Below, in pieces: positions 1-8,106 of a stretch of 57,763 bases of DNA (position 1 is its first letter; the number at the start of each line of letters is the position of its first letter). The translations under genes and the position numbers were made by a program. Below the pieces are notes generated by a model. It did no database searches, was not told the origin of the DNA, and saw only the letters and a list, made by a program, of their open reading frames with translations. Origin of the DNA: Frankia sp. AgB1.9 (GTDB lineage: Bacteria > Actinomycetota > Actinomycetes > Frankiales > Frankiaceae); the NCBI RefSeq assembly GCF_016786355.1, contig NZ_JADWYX010000025.1, positions 19,540 through 77,302 of the forward strand. The letters run 5' to 3'.

Positions 1-12
1 CGGGCGGGCCGG

Positions 13-35
13 CCGGGGGGGGCCCCCCCCCCCGG
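13..35. other. G-run/C-run self-complementary tract
   Basis: Eight G followed directly by eleven C, flanked by CC and GG, lies just past the 3' end of the leftmost gene. It could fold as a hairpin or act as a terminator. Homopolymer runs at a sequence edge can also be assembly error, so the exact run length should not be trusted. Confidence 0.35.
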
Positions 36-54
36 CTCTGAAGGTGTTCGGTCG

Positions 55-483
55 TCAGATCGCGGCGGTGACCGCGACCTGCGCCGCGAGCTGGTCGACG
101 CCGACGTAGGCCCAGTGCCGGATGCCGCGGGCGCCCTCGTCGCACTGGACGATGTGGAACTGCTCGACGGCCACCTGGCTGCCGGTCGGCGCGATCCCGA
201 ACAGCGGTGCGCCGGTGTGGGTGCCGGTGAGGTGGACGCGGGCGGCGACCCTGTCCCCCTCGGCGACCAGGTCCTCGACCGAGGCCGCCAGGTCGGGCAG
301 GGCCGCGCGCAGCATCCGGATGTTGCCCTTCAGATGCGCGCGGAAGTCCGGCTCGTCGTCGGCGAAGGGGTGCCGGTCGACGGCCTCGGGGGCCAGGCAG
401 GCGTCGACGACGTCGAGGTCGCCCTGGGTGAAGGCCTCCTCGAAGACGCGGCGGACGGTGCGCTTGTTCGCTTCGGTGTCCAC
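55..483 (-). CDS. SnoaL-like / ester-cyclase-fold protein
   Basis: A 142-residue protein of the NTF2-like SnoaL superfamily. The N-terminal helix region (residues 3-30, containing NKRTVRRVFEEAF) followed by the D-x-x-L-A-P-x-A-V-D-R-H pattern, and the later FRAHLKG and GIAPTGSQVAVEQFHI segments, are typical of polyketide-cyclase-like or ester-cyclase proteins. The fold covers small hydrolases, isomerases and proteins with no known activity, so the reaction cannot be assigned. The GTG start has AAAGGA about seven bases upstream. It is divergent from a TetR regulator whose palindromes lie in the shared 124-base gap, so control by that regulator is likely. Length is normal for the family. Confidence 0.75.
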   Translation of the reverse strand: MDTEANKRTVRRVFEEAFTQGDLDVVDACLAPEAVDRHPFADDEPDFRAHLKGNIRMLRAALPDLAASVEDLVAEGDRVAARVHLTGTHTGAPLFGIAPTGSQVAVEQFHIVQCDEGARGIRHWAYVGVDQLAAQVAVTAAI

Positions 484-555
484 GACCTGTTCCTTTCCTG
501 ATCATGCGCCTGGGCGCGAGTCTGGGTGCAGTCGATCTGCTTTAACTGCACTCGT

Positions 556-593
556 GATGCTTTTAATGCAGCATCACTGCATCGAAGGCAGTG
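556..593. promoter_or_regulatory. Candidate operator between SnoaL-like gene and TetR gene
   Basis: Two dyads sit in the divergent gap: GATGC (556-560) paired with GCATC (571-575), and CACTGC (575-580) paired with GCAGTG (588-593). The second ends 13 bases before the GTG start of the TetR gene. Position and symmetry suit autoregulation and control of the neighbour; binding is inferred. Confidence 0.4.
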
Positions 594-606
594 CTACTGT
601 ACCCAC

Positions 607-1239
607 GTGGCTCCGGCTGTCAACACACCCACGTATCGGCAGATTCAGGCGCAGCAGACCCGCGACCGCATCGCCGAGGCGGCCCGTCGGCTGTTCGCGG
701 CCCGGGGCTACCGGGCGACGAGCATGGAGGCGATCGCGGCCGAGGCCGGCGTCGCGGCGAGGACCGTCTACTCGGCCTTCGGCGCGAAGCGGGAGATCCT
801 GTCGGCCATCTGCGAGCGGTGGCTGGAAGAGGCCGGCGCTCGCCCGCTCGCCGAGGTGACGATCGCCGAGCCCGACCCGAGGTCGCGCCTGCACGCGGCC
901 GCCCACTGGCTACGGGCGCTGTACGAGGCCGGCTTCGACGTCGTGACCCTGTTCGCGGCCGCCTCGGACGAGGACGCCGAGACCCGGGCCCTCCTGCAGG
1001 CGAAGCTCGCCGGCCGCAACCGGGTGATGGACGCGATCATCGCGTCGCTCGACGGCACCCTGCGGGTCCCCGTCGCCCAGGGACAGGCGATCTACCGCGC
1101 GCTCGCGGCTCCCGGCGTGTACGGCGAGCTGGTCGTCGAGTCCGGCTGGCCACCCGACGCGTTCGAGCAATGGGTCGCGCACACGTTGGTCCGCGAGCTG
1201 CTCGATCCAGCGCCGTCGACGCCCCAGCCGCCGCCGTGA
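607..1239 (+). CDS. TetR/AcrR-family transcriptional regulator
   Basis: A 210-residue repressor-type regulator. The N-terminal HTH (about residues 12-60) reads TRDRIAEAARRLFAARGYRAT followed by SMEAIAAEAGVAARTVYSAFGAKREIL, a textbook TetR DNA-binding domain. The remaining 140 residues are the variable ligand-binding and dimer domain, so the inducer cannot be guessed. I chose the GTG at 607 because the HTH begins soon after it; an ATG 81 bases upstream would add residues unlike the family and would run through the operator. Divergent from the SnoaL-like gene, the most likely target. Confidence 0.85.
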   Translation: MAPAVNTPTYRQIQAQQTRDRIAEAARRLFAARGYRATSMEAIAAEAGVAARTVYSAFGAKREILSAICERWLEEAGARPLAEVTIAEPDPRSRLHAAAHWLRALYEAGFDVVTLFAAASDEDAETRALLQAKLAGRNRVMDAIIASLDGTLRVPVAQGQAIYRALAAPGVYGELVVESGWPPDAFEQWVAHTLVRELLDPAPSTPQPPP

Positions 1240-1307
1240 GCGGCCGGGCTGATCGCTGCTCTTGACCCTTTGAGTGGACCCGTCCGGCCTTCTCGGGCCT
1301 TCAGACT

Positions 1308-2039
1308 GTGCCAGACCCGATGGCCGGGGAGTCGACGGCTCTCAGCGTTCGAGATGATGACGCTGTGGCTGCACGAGATCATCTCAAGGTCGTGTTGCGG
1401 ACGATCGTCGGTCCGTTTCTCCGTGAGCAGGGCTTCAAGGGGTCCGGGACCTCCTGGCTGCTGCGTTCGGCATCGAGTGATGTTGCTGTCGTGAACGTGC
1501 AGAGTTCCAAGTTCAGTAATGCCGACCGGCTGGACTGCTTGATCAATTTGGCTGTGGTGCCGGCGCCTTGGTGGGAGTGGGAGCACAAGGACCTGTCGGC
1601 CGCGCCGACCTCGACGCCGAAGGAATACGACGGGTTATGGCGCGATCGCCTCTCTCCGACGGGGGCCGAGCCCGGCTACGAGGCGTGGTGGACCATCACC
1701 GACGAACAGTCCTCGGCCGTCGTGGCCGTGGACATGGTCGACAGGCTCCAGAGCCGCGGTGTGCCGACCCTTCGCAGGCTGTTGGACCGATCCGAGTTCA
1801 TCGCGAGTGTCCGCCGCGCTGACCTCGGACCTCTGACCGGTCTAGTCCACCGCCGCTTTCTTGATCGCGCACTCGCGATCCTGCTCGCCGATGACGGACC
1901 GAGTACCGAGCTCGACGAGGTGCTGACGCGGCTCGCTCTCGATCCCGGCGAGGTAGGTGGCATCGCAGCTCCGGACCTCATCGCGTGGGCGAAAGCCCGC
2001 GCATCCGGTCGCGCGAAGGACGGGACCACGGGCGGATGA
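1308..2039 (+). CDS. DUF4304-type protein
   Basis: A 243-residue protein resembling DUF4304, recognised from the opening block LKVVLRTIVGPFLREQGFKGSGTSW followed by a W-L-L-R-S segment and a VVNVQSSKFSNADRLDCLINLAV strand region. DUF4304 has no established function and often lies among defence or mobile genes. The start is uncertain: GTG 1308 or ATG 1320 give nearly the same protein, and neither has a strong ribosome-binding site. The codons are less GC-saturated than in the housekeeping block further right, hinting at acquisition. An AAA-nuclease gene follows after about 365 bases. Confidence 0.6.
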   Translation: MPDPMAGESTALSVRDDDAVAARDHLKVVLRTIVGPFLREQGFKGSGTSWLLRSASSDVAVVNVQSSKFSNADRLDCLINLAVVPAPWWEWEHKDLSAAPTSTPKEYDGLWRDRLSPTGAEPGYEAWWTITDEQSSAVVAVDMVDRLQSRGVPTLRRLLDRSEFIASVRRADLGPLTGLVHRRFLDRALAILLADDGPSTELDEVLTRLALDPGEVGGIAAPDLIAWAKARASGRAKDGTTGG

Positions 2040-2404
2040 CCGGGTCCGATGGCGTCGCGCGGCGGGTCGCTGTGGGATGCCCATTCCCCGTTGTGCCGAA
2101 AGGTCAATAGCTCGCGGGCCCTTGGCCGAGCGCTCCTGGGCTACAAGTCACACGGTTCGGCTGCTTGGCTGCCGGCGTCGAGCTGGGACGCCTCCCGGCC
2201 GGCAGGCAAATAGCGCGCGCTGCAGCCGGCGCTCACAGGAGGCACGGCTAGAACACCCATGCCATGAGACGGTCGCGCTCGACGACCCACGAGCTGATCT
2301 GACCAGCCGCAGCCCAGCTGACCGGCGACCGGCCGTAGATCATCGATCAGCCGTAGGGTGGGCGCAGAGAGCACGAGGCGTGTGATGTGGAGAAACGGGG
2401 ATCG
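2040..2404. other. Intergenic stretch with no recognised gene
   Basis: The 365 bases between the DUF4304 gene and the AAA-nuclease gene hold only short overlapping open frames without family resemblance. I see no tRNA-like fold or convincing promoter. A GTG at 2387 could extend the downstream gene by six codons. Confidence 0.5.
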
Positions 2405-3982
2405 ATGACTCGGCGGTTCAACACAGCCGGCCCGTGCCTGCCCACCGAGCACTACATGATCCCGGCTCTGTCCCGGCTGCCGGAGGCCCCCGAACTGGTG
2501 GACCTCAAGGCCTACTTCGTCGTGCACGCACCGCGTCAGACCGGCAAGACGACCGCACTTCGCGCTCTCGCACACGAGTTGACTGCGCAGGGCACCTACG
2601 CCGCCCTCATGGTCTCCTGCGAGGCAGCCCGCGCGGCAGGCGACGACTACGCCGCGGCGGCGCGCATCATCCTCGATCGAATCCGCGCCAGCGCCGAAGA
2701 CACCCTGACAGCCGACCTGCGTCCCCCGCTCTGGCCACAGGCGTCGGGAGGCTCGCTACTCGTCGAGGCGCTAAGAGTCTGGGCCCACGACTGCCCTCGC
2801 CCGCTGGTGCTGTTCCTCGACGAGATCGACGCGCTCCAGGGCCAAACGCTGCTCAGCGTGCTCAGCCAGCTGCGCGACGGCTACAACAGCCGGCCCGCTC
2901 CCTTCCCCTGGTCCGTAGCCCTCTGCGGCCTGCGCGACGTCCGCGACTATAAGGCCGCTGCGGGCGGTAATCCGCTCCGACTCGGCACATCCAGCCCCTT
3001 CAACATCAAACTTAAATCGCTACGACTGGGTGACTTCTCCCCCGACGAAGTCGCCAACCTCTACGGCCAGCACACCTCCGACACGGGCCAGCAGTTCGCC
3101 CCCGGCGCCGTCGAACGCGCCTACGAACTTACGGGTGGACAGCCCTGGCTGGTCAATGCCCTCGCTCAGGAGGTCGTCGAGGAAATCCGGGTGCCAGCCG
3201 CAGAGCCGATCACAATTGCGCACCTTGACCAGGCCAAGGAACGCCTGATCCTCACCCGCGCCACCCACCTGGACTCGCTTGCCGCCAAGCTCGCCGAACC
3301 GCGGGTCCGCAGCGTCATCGGCCCACTCCTCGCCGGCGACCCACTCCAGCTCGACCCCTACGACGACGACCTCAGCTACGTCCGCGACCTCGGCCTCATC
3401 GCCCCCACCGCACCCGTCCGACCCGCGAACCCCATCTACCGCGAAGTCATCGCCCGAGTCCTCTCCTCCAGCATCCAGGAAAGCGTCACCGCCAACCCCC
3501 ACTCCTTCATCCGACCCGACAACACGTTCGACTTCCCCAAGATGCTCGACGAGTTCGCCGAATGGTGGACCGAAAACGGCGATTTCCTCATCAGCACCGG
3601 CTACTACAGCGAAGCCGCACCACAGCTCATCCTCATGGGATACCTCCAACGCGTCGTCAACGGCGGCGGACAAGTCGAACGCGAATACGCCGTCGGCTCC
3701 GGACGCATCGACCTCCACATCCGCTGGCCCTACGAAGCGCCCGACGGCACCCACCACCTCCAACGCGAAGCCATCGAGATCAAAACCTGGCGCGCCAGCC
3801 GGCCGAACCCCCTCAACGCCGGCCTCAAACAGCTCGACCGCTACCTCAGTCGACTCGGCCTCAACACCGGCACCCTCGCCATCTTCGACCAACGCCCCGA
3901 CGCCCCCACCATCGACGAACGCACCACCCTCACCACCGAGACCAGCCCCGCCGGCCGCACCATCACCGTCCTCAACGGCTGA
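2405..3982 (+). CDS. AAA-type ATPase fused to a PD-(D/E)XK nuclease-like domain
   Basis: About 525 residues in two parts. The N-terminal ATPase has a Walker A (APRQTGKTT, residues 42-50) and Walker B (LVLFLDEID, 134-142), as in ORC/STAND-like AAA proteins found singly in actinobacteria and cyanobacteria. The C-terminal part has GRIDLHIRW (D435) followed by EAIEIKTW (E458, K460), a plausible PD-(D/E)XK nuclease core with D-x22-E-x-K spacing. The combination suggests a nucleic-acid-targeting or defence role, but no activity is established for this architecture. ATG 2405 is chosen over GTG 2387, with weak support. From about 3280 onward the coding strand becomes strikingly C-rich and G-poor, and GAA replaces GAG, unlike neighbouring genes. 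Confidence 0.75.
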   Translation: MTRRFNTAGPCLPTEHYMIPALSRLPEAPELVDLKAYFVVHAPRQTGKTTALRALAHELTAQGTYAALMVSCEAARAAGDDYAAAARIILDRIRASAEDTLTADLRPPLWPQASGGSLLVEALRVWAHDCPRPLVLFLDEIDALQGQTLLSVLSQLRDGYNSRPAPFPWSVALCGLRDVRDYKAAAGGNPLRLGTSSPFNIKLKSLRLGDFSPDEVANLYGQHTSDTGQQFAPGAVERAYELTGGQPWLVNALAQEVVEEIRVPAAEPITIAHLDQAKERLILTRATHLDSLAAKLAEPRVRSVIGPLLAGDPLQLDPYDDDLSYVRDLGLIAPTAPVRPANPIYREVIARVLSSSIQESVTANPHSFIRPDNTFDFPKMLDEFAEWWTENGDFLISTGYYSEAAPQLILMGYLQRVVNGGGQVEREYAVGSGRIDLHIRWPYEAPDGTHHLQREAIEIKTWRASRPNPLNAGLKQLDRYLSRLGLNTGTLAIFDQRPDAPTIDERTTLTTETSPAGRTITVLNG

Positions 3983-4042
3983 CCCCACACGATCAGCGCC
4001 GGGTCTCGCTTCGCTGTCGACGGCGAGGGTGGGCGCGGTCGG

Positions 4043-5047
4043 TCACCTGGACGCGAACGCGGCGCGGTAGGCCTGGGGGGACACGCCGACCAGCCGCCGG
4101 AAGTGTGGCCGTAGTGCCACGCCGTCCGAAAAGCCGGCCAGCCCGGCGACCGCCTCGACGCCGAGGTCGCTCGACTCCAGCAGCTGCCGCGCCCGCAGCA
4201 CCCGCTGGCCGAGCAGCCACTGCAGGGGCGAGCTGCCGACGTGTGCGCGAAAGCGCCGGTCGAAGGTCCGCCGGCTCATGTGCGCGCATCCGGCCATCGC
4301 GTCGACGTCCAGGTCGACGTCGGCCAGGTTGGCCAGCGCGAACTCGACCGCCGCCGCCAGCGCGTCGCCCGTCCGCGGCGTCGGGACCGGGCGTTCGATG
4401 TACTGCGTCTGGCCGCCGGCTCGATGCGGCGCGACGACGAGCGCCCGGGCCACCGCGTTCGCCGCGGCCGGGCCGTGCCCGCGGCGCAGCAGGTGCAGGC
4501 AGGCGTCGATGCCGGCCGCGCTGCCGGCGCTGGTGACCACGCTGCCCTCGTCGACGTAGAGCACGTCGGGGTCGACGCGAACCTCGGGATGGTCGTGGGC
4601 GAGCGTCGCGGCGTGCGCCCAGTGCGTCGTCGCCCGTCGCCCGTCCAACAGCCCGGCGGCGGCGAGCACGAACGCGCCCAGGCACAGCCCGACGACCGTG
4701 GCTCCATCGCGGTGCGCCGTGACCAACCCGTCGAGCAGCTCGGTGGACGGCGGTTCGCCGCGGCCCGGCTCACGCCAGCCCGGCACGATCACGGTCCCGG
4801 CCGACGCCAGCGCGTCGAGCCCGTACGGCGGGTCGAGGGTGATCCCGGCCGAGGTACGCAGCGGCGCCGGCTCGCCCGCGACCGCGAGCACGTCGAACCG
4901 CGGCACGTCGGGATGCCCGGCGGCGCCACCGAACACGCGCGCGGGCACCGACGCCTCGAACATCGGGATGTCGTCGCCGAAGACGACCGCGACGGTGGAA
5001 GCGCTCCGCGCCCGGGGGCCGTCCGGTGTCGAGGCGTCGAAGATCAT
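4043..5047 (-). CDS. GlxA-family regulator (DJ-1/PfpI domain plus AraC HTH)
   Basis: A 334-residue regulator. Residues about 17-190 form a class I glutamine-amidotransferase-like DJ-1/PfpI domain with the nucleophile-elbow motif VGLCLGAFVLAAAGLLDG; residues 240-330 form an AraC/XylS DNA-binding domain with two HTHs (MAGCAHMSRRTFDRRFRAHVG and VAGLAGFSDGVALRPHFRR) and the usual ending SPQAYRAAFA. The family usually activates neighbouring catabolic genes, and the enzymatic domain probably senses a ligand. It is divergent from a cysteine hydrolase with a 117-base gap, an arrangement often seen for this regulator/isochorismatase pair. Confidence 0.88.
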   Translation of the reverse strand: MIFDASTPDGPRARSASTVAVVFGDDIPMFEASVPARVFGGAAGHPDVPRFDVLAVAGEPAPLRTSAGITLDPPYGLDALASAGTVIVPGWREPGRGEPPSTELLDGLVTAHRDGATVVGLCLGAFVLAAAGLLDGRRATTHWAHAATLAHDHPEVRVDPDVLYVDEGSVVTSAGSAAGIDACLHLLRRGHGPAAANAVARALVVAPHRAGGQTQYIERPVPTPRTGDALAAAVEFALANLADVDLDVDAMAGCAHMSRRTFDRRFRAHVGSSPLQWLLGQRVLRARQLLESSDLGVEAVAGLAGFSDGVALRPHFRRLVGVSPQAYRAAFASR

Positions 5048-5164
5048 GGCTTGATCCTATCGGATGGTGTCTTTCAGGCCACTCACGATCGGACCGGCGC
5101 AGGCGCGAACCTGAGGGAGTCGCCGGCGCGGGCCGGCGTCCCAACGCTCAGGAGGGCCACGCCG

Positions 5165-5821
5165 ATGACCGAGAGACCGACGATCGAGACGACCGGGGCC
5201 GGTTCCCTCCGGCGCGCCCTCGTCGTGATCGACGTGCAGAACGAGTACGACGCCGGCGGCGCGCTGCCGGTGGTCCACCCGCCGTTCGCCGTGGGGGTGG
5301 CCAACGTGGCCGCGGCGATGGACGCGGCCCGCGAGCGCGGGCTGCCGGTCGTCGTCATCCAGCACGACGCGCCCGCGGGCTCCCCCGCCTTCGCCCCGGG
5401 CAGCCCAGGCTGGGAGCTCCATCCAGCGGTCGGCGGGCGTCCGCGCGACGCGCTGTTCCGCAAGACCCTGCCCGGTTCGTTCACCGGCACCGGCCTGGAG
5501 GAGTGGCTGCGCGCCCACGCGATCGACACCCTGACGATCGTCGGCTTCATGACGCACTGGTGCGTCGACACCACCACCCGCCAGGCGGTGCACGCCGGGT
5601 TCTCCGTGGAGGTGCTGGCCGACGCCACCGGCACGATCGCCTACGCGAACAGCGTCGGCACGCTGGACGCGCGGCAGATGCACGAGCGGGCGCTGACCGT
5701 GCTGCACGGCGGCATGGCGGCCGTCGGCACCACCGAGGCCTGGCTCGCGGCGCTGCGCGACGGCGGCCGGCTACCCGCCAGCTCGCTGCCCGAGTCCGCT
5801 CTCGCGGCCACCGTCACCTGA
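5165..5821 (+). CDS. Isochorismatase-family cysteine hydrolase
   Basis: A 218-residue amidase-like hydrolase with the family catalytic triad visible: Asp23 in VVIDVQNEY, Lys100 in FRKTLPGSF and Cys133 in MTHWCVDTTTRQ, the last preceded by the usual cis-peptide region. Family members hydrolyse amides such as nicotinamide, ureidoacrylate or N-carbamoyl compounds, or vinyl ethers; the substrate is unknown here. The ATG at 5165 has GGAGGG upstream. Divergent from a GlxA-type regulator that probably controls it. The last 51 bases overlap the 3' end of the MMPL transporter gene on the other strand. Confidence 0.88.
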   Translation: MTERPTIETTGAGSLRRALVVIDVQNEYDAGGALPVVHPPFAVGVANVAAAMDAARERGLPVVVIQHDAPAGSPAFAPGSPGWELHPAVGGRPRDALFRKTLPGSFTGTGLEEWLRAHAIDTLTIVGFMTHWCVDTTTRQAVHAGFSVEVLADATGTIAYANSVGTLDARQMHERALTVLHGGMAAVGTTEAWLAALRDGGRLPASSLPESALAATVT

Positions 5822-8026
5822 AACCACCGGCCTGGGCGCCGGCTCGGACTCCGGCCTGGGCTCGGGCACCGGGTGGGGCCCGGAGTCGCCTTCGAGGCGG
5901 GGCAGCGCGCGGTCGAGCCAGCCGGGCAGCCACCAGTTGGCCCGACCGAGCAGGAACATGGCCGCCGGGACGACGACCAGTCGGATCAGGGATGCGTCGA
6001 TCAGCACGCTGGCGCCCAGTCCGAGCGCGATCATCTTGATGACGACGTTGCTGGAGAGCAGGAATGCGAGGAAGACGCTGGTCATGATGAGGGCGGCGCA
6101 GGTGATGACCCGGGCGGTCGCGGCGAGCCCGTCCGCGACGCTGCGGCCGTTGTCGCCGGTGGCGAGCCAACGTTCGCGGACCCGGGAGAGCAGGAAGACC
6201 TCGTAGTCCATCGACAGCCCGAACACGATGGCGAACATCATCATCGGCACGTACGACTCGATGGGCACCTTCTCGTCGACGCCTAGCAGCGAGCCGCCCC
6301 AGCCCCACTGGAAGACGGCGACGACGACGCCGTAGGCCGCGCCGATCGAGAACAGGTTGAGCAGCGCGGCCTTCAGCGCGAGGAACGGACTGCGGAAGCT
6401 GACGAGCAGCAGCAGGAACGCCGCGAGGATGACGACGGCGATGATGATCGGCAGCCGGGCGGAGACCTGGTCGCGGAAGTCGAGGTTCGCCGGCAGGTTC
6501 CCCGTCACGTAGGCGTGGCCGCCGGTCGCGGCGACCACGGCGGGCAGCGTCTCGTCGTGCAGCCGGGCGAGCAGGTGGTCGGTGGCCGGGTCCTGCGGGC
6601 CGGTGGTCGCCAGGACGGTGGCGACGAGCAGCGCGCCGTCGCCGGTGGTGCGCGCCGGGATGACCGTGGCGACGCCCGGCGTGCCGGCCAGTGCGCGGTC
6701 GAGGCCCGGAGCCAGGGCCGCGCCCGACTGGCCGTGGGCGAGCTGGATGACGACCGTGAGCGGGCCGTTCGCCCCCGGCCCGAACGCGTCGGTGATGGCG
6801 TCGTAGGCGCGGCGGTCGGTGTAGGAGGTCGGGTCGGCGCCCGCGTCGACGTGCCCGAGCGTCATCGACAGCAGCGGGACCGCGAGCACGGCCAGCGCGG
6901 CGACCCCGGCGCCCAGGAACCGCCATGGGTGGCGGCCCACCGTCGCCGCGTAACGGTGCCAGCCGGTCTCGCCGGCCTCGGTGGGCGCCTCGGCGACGGG
7001 GCGGCGCACCCGCAGCCGGTCGATGCGGCGCCCGGCCAGCCCGAGCAGGGCCGGTACGAGCGTGGTCGCGGCCAGCGCGGACACCGCGACGGTGATCGAG
7101 GCGGCCAGTCCCAGCTTGCCGACGAAGCCGATCCCGGAGGCGAACAGGCCAAGCAGCGCGATGACGACCGTCGCGGCCGCGACGAGCACGGACCGGCCGC
7201 TGGTGGCGAGCGTGCGGGCGACCGCCTCGGCCGGCTCGACCCCGTCCAGGACGAGCTGCCGGTGCCGGGTGGACAGGAACAGCGCGTAGTCGATCCCGAC
7301 GCCCAGCCCGATCATGATGCCGAGCGTGGGCGACACCGACGAGAACGCGGTCACCGACGCGGCGACGCCGAGCACCCCGATGCCGGTTCCGATGCCGAAC
7401 AGCGCCGTGAGGATCGGCAGCCCGGCGGCGTAGACGCTGCCGAACCCGACCAGCAGCACCACGATCGCGACGGCGATGCCGATGATCTCCGAACGTGCCT
7501 CGTTCGCCTTCGGCCGCGCGGCGTTGCCCAGGGCGCCGCCGTAGTCGACCTCGACCCCGGCATTTCGGGCCACGGCGACCGCCCGGTCGACGGTCGCCAG
7601 GTAGGACCGCCCCAGGGTCACCGGTTTGACGTCGAAACGCACCGTCGCGTAGGCGGTCCGGCCGTCCTTCGACACGGTCGTCACGGCGAGCGGGTCGCTG
7701 ACGGCCAGGACGTGGGGAAGCCGCGCGAGGTTGTCCGCCGCCGCGGTCAGCTGGGACGCGTGGGAGCGCAGCGTGCCGGCCTCGACGGTGAACACGACCT
7801 GGCTGCCCAGGCCCCCGGCCTTCGGCGCGTGGGCCCGCAGCAGGTCGGCGCCCTGCTGGGCCGACGAGCGGGGCAGCTGGAAGTCGTCCGAGTAGCCGCC
7901 GCCTGTGACGCGATGACCGAGCGTCGCCGCGACGAGCAGCAGGACCCAGGCGGCGACGACCCACCAGCCGTGCCGCGCGCAGAACCCGCCAGCACGGGTC
8001 ACCGGACCCGACCGAGGCGCTGTCAT
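5771..8026 (-). CDS. MMPL/RND-family membrane transporter
   Basis: About 751 residues with the MMPL layout: a first membrane helix (HGWWVVAAWVLLLVAATLGHRV), a large extracytoplasmic domain, a five-helix bundle containing GLGVGIDYALFLSTRHRQ (the conserved proton-relay G-x-x-x-D-Y motif), and a second half repeating the plan with VFGLSMDYEVFLLSRVRERW. MmpL proteins export lipids or small hydrophobic molecules across the cytoplasmic membrane. The ATG at 8026 places helix 1 near the N-terminus; an open frame continues upstream but crosses the divergent gene's promoter. The C-terminus is Pro/Glu-rich. It is divergent, with an 80-base gap, from a PLP decarboxylase. Confidence 0.9.
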   Translation of the reverse strand: MTAPRSGPVTRAGGFCARHGWWVVAAWVLLLVAATLGHRVTGGGYSDDFQLPRSSAQQGADLLRAHAPKAGGLGSQVVFTVEAGTLRSHASQLTAAADNLARLPHVLAVSDPLAVTTVSKDGRTAYATVRFDVKPVTLGRSYLATVDRAVAVARNAGVEVDYGGALGNAARPKANEARSEIIGIAVAIVVLLVGFGSVYAAGLPILTALFGIGTGIGVLGVAASVTAFSSVSPTLGIMIGLGVGIDYALFLSTRHRQLVLDGVEPAEAVARTLATSGRSVLVAAATVVIALLGLFASGIGFVGKLGLAASITVAVSALAATTLVPALLGLAGRRIDRLRVRRPVAEAPTEAGETGWHRYAATVGRHPWRFLGAGVAALAVLAVPLLSMTLGHVDAGADPTSYTDRRAYDAITDAFGPGANGPLTVVIQLAHGQSGAALAPGLDRALAGTPGVATVIPARTTGDGALLVATVLATTGPQDPATDHLLARLHDETLPAVVAATGGHAYVTGNLPANLDFRDQVSARLPIIIAVVILAAFLLLLVSFRSPFLALKAALLNLFSIGAAYGVVVAVFQWGWGGSLLGVDEKVPIESYVPMMMFAIVFGLSMDYEVFLLSRVRERWLATGDNGRSVADGLAATARVITCAALIMTSVFLAFLLSSNVVIKMIALGLGASVLIDASLIRLVVVPAAMFLLGRANWWLPGWLDRALPRLEGDSGPHPVPEPRPESEPAPRPVVSGDGGRESGLGQRAGG

Positions 8027-8106
8027 GACCGACACGGTAGGCGATGCGATGTCCGCCCAGGCCTGATCTGGGCCGCGTTGGGCCGGTTGTCCGGCAGGAT
8101 GGGCCG

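Noticed and set aside
3020..3988. 322-residue minus-strand frame in the AAA-nuclease gene
   Set aside because: Gly/Val/Glu-rich low-complexity shadow arising from the C-rich coding strand.
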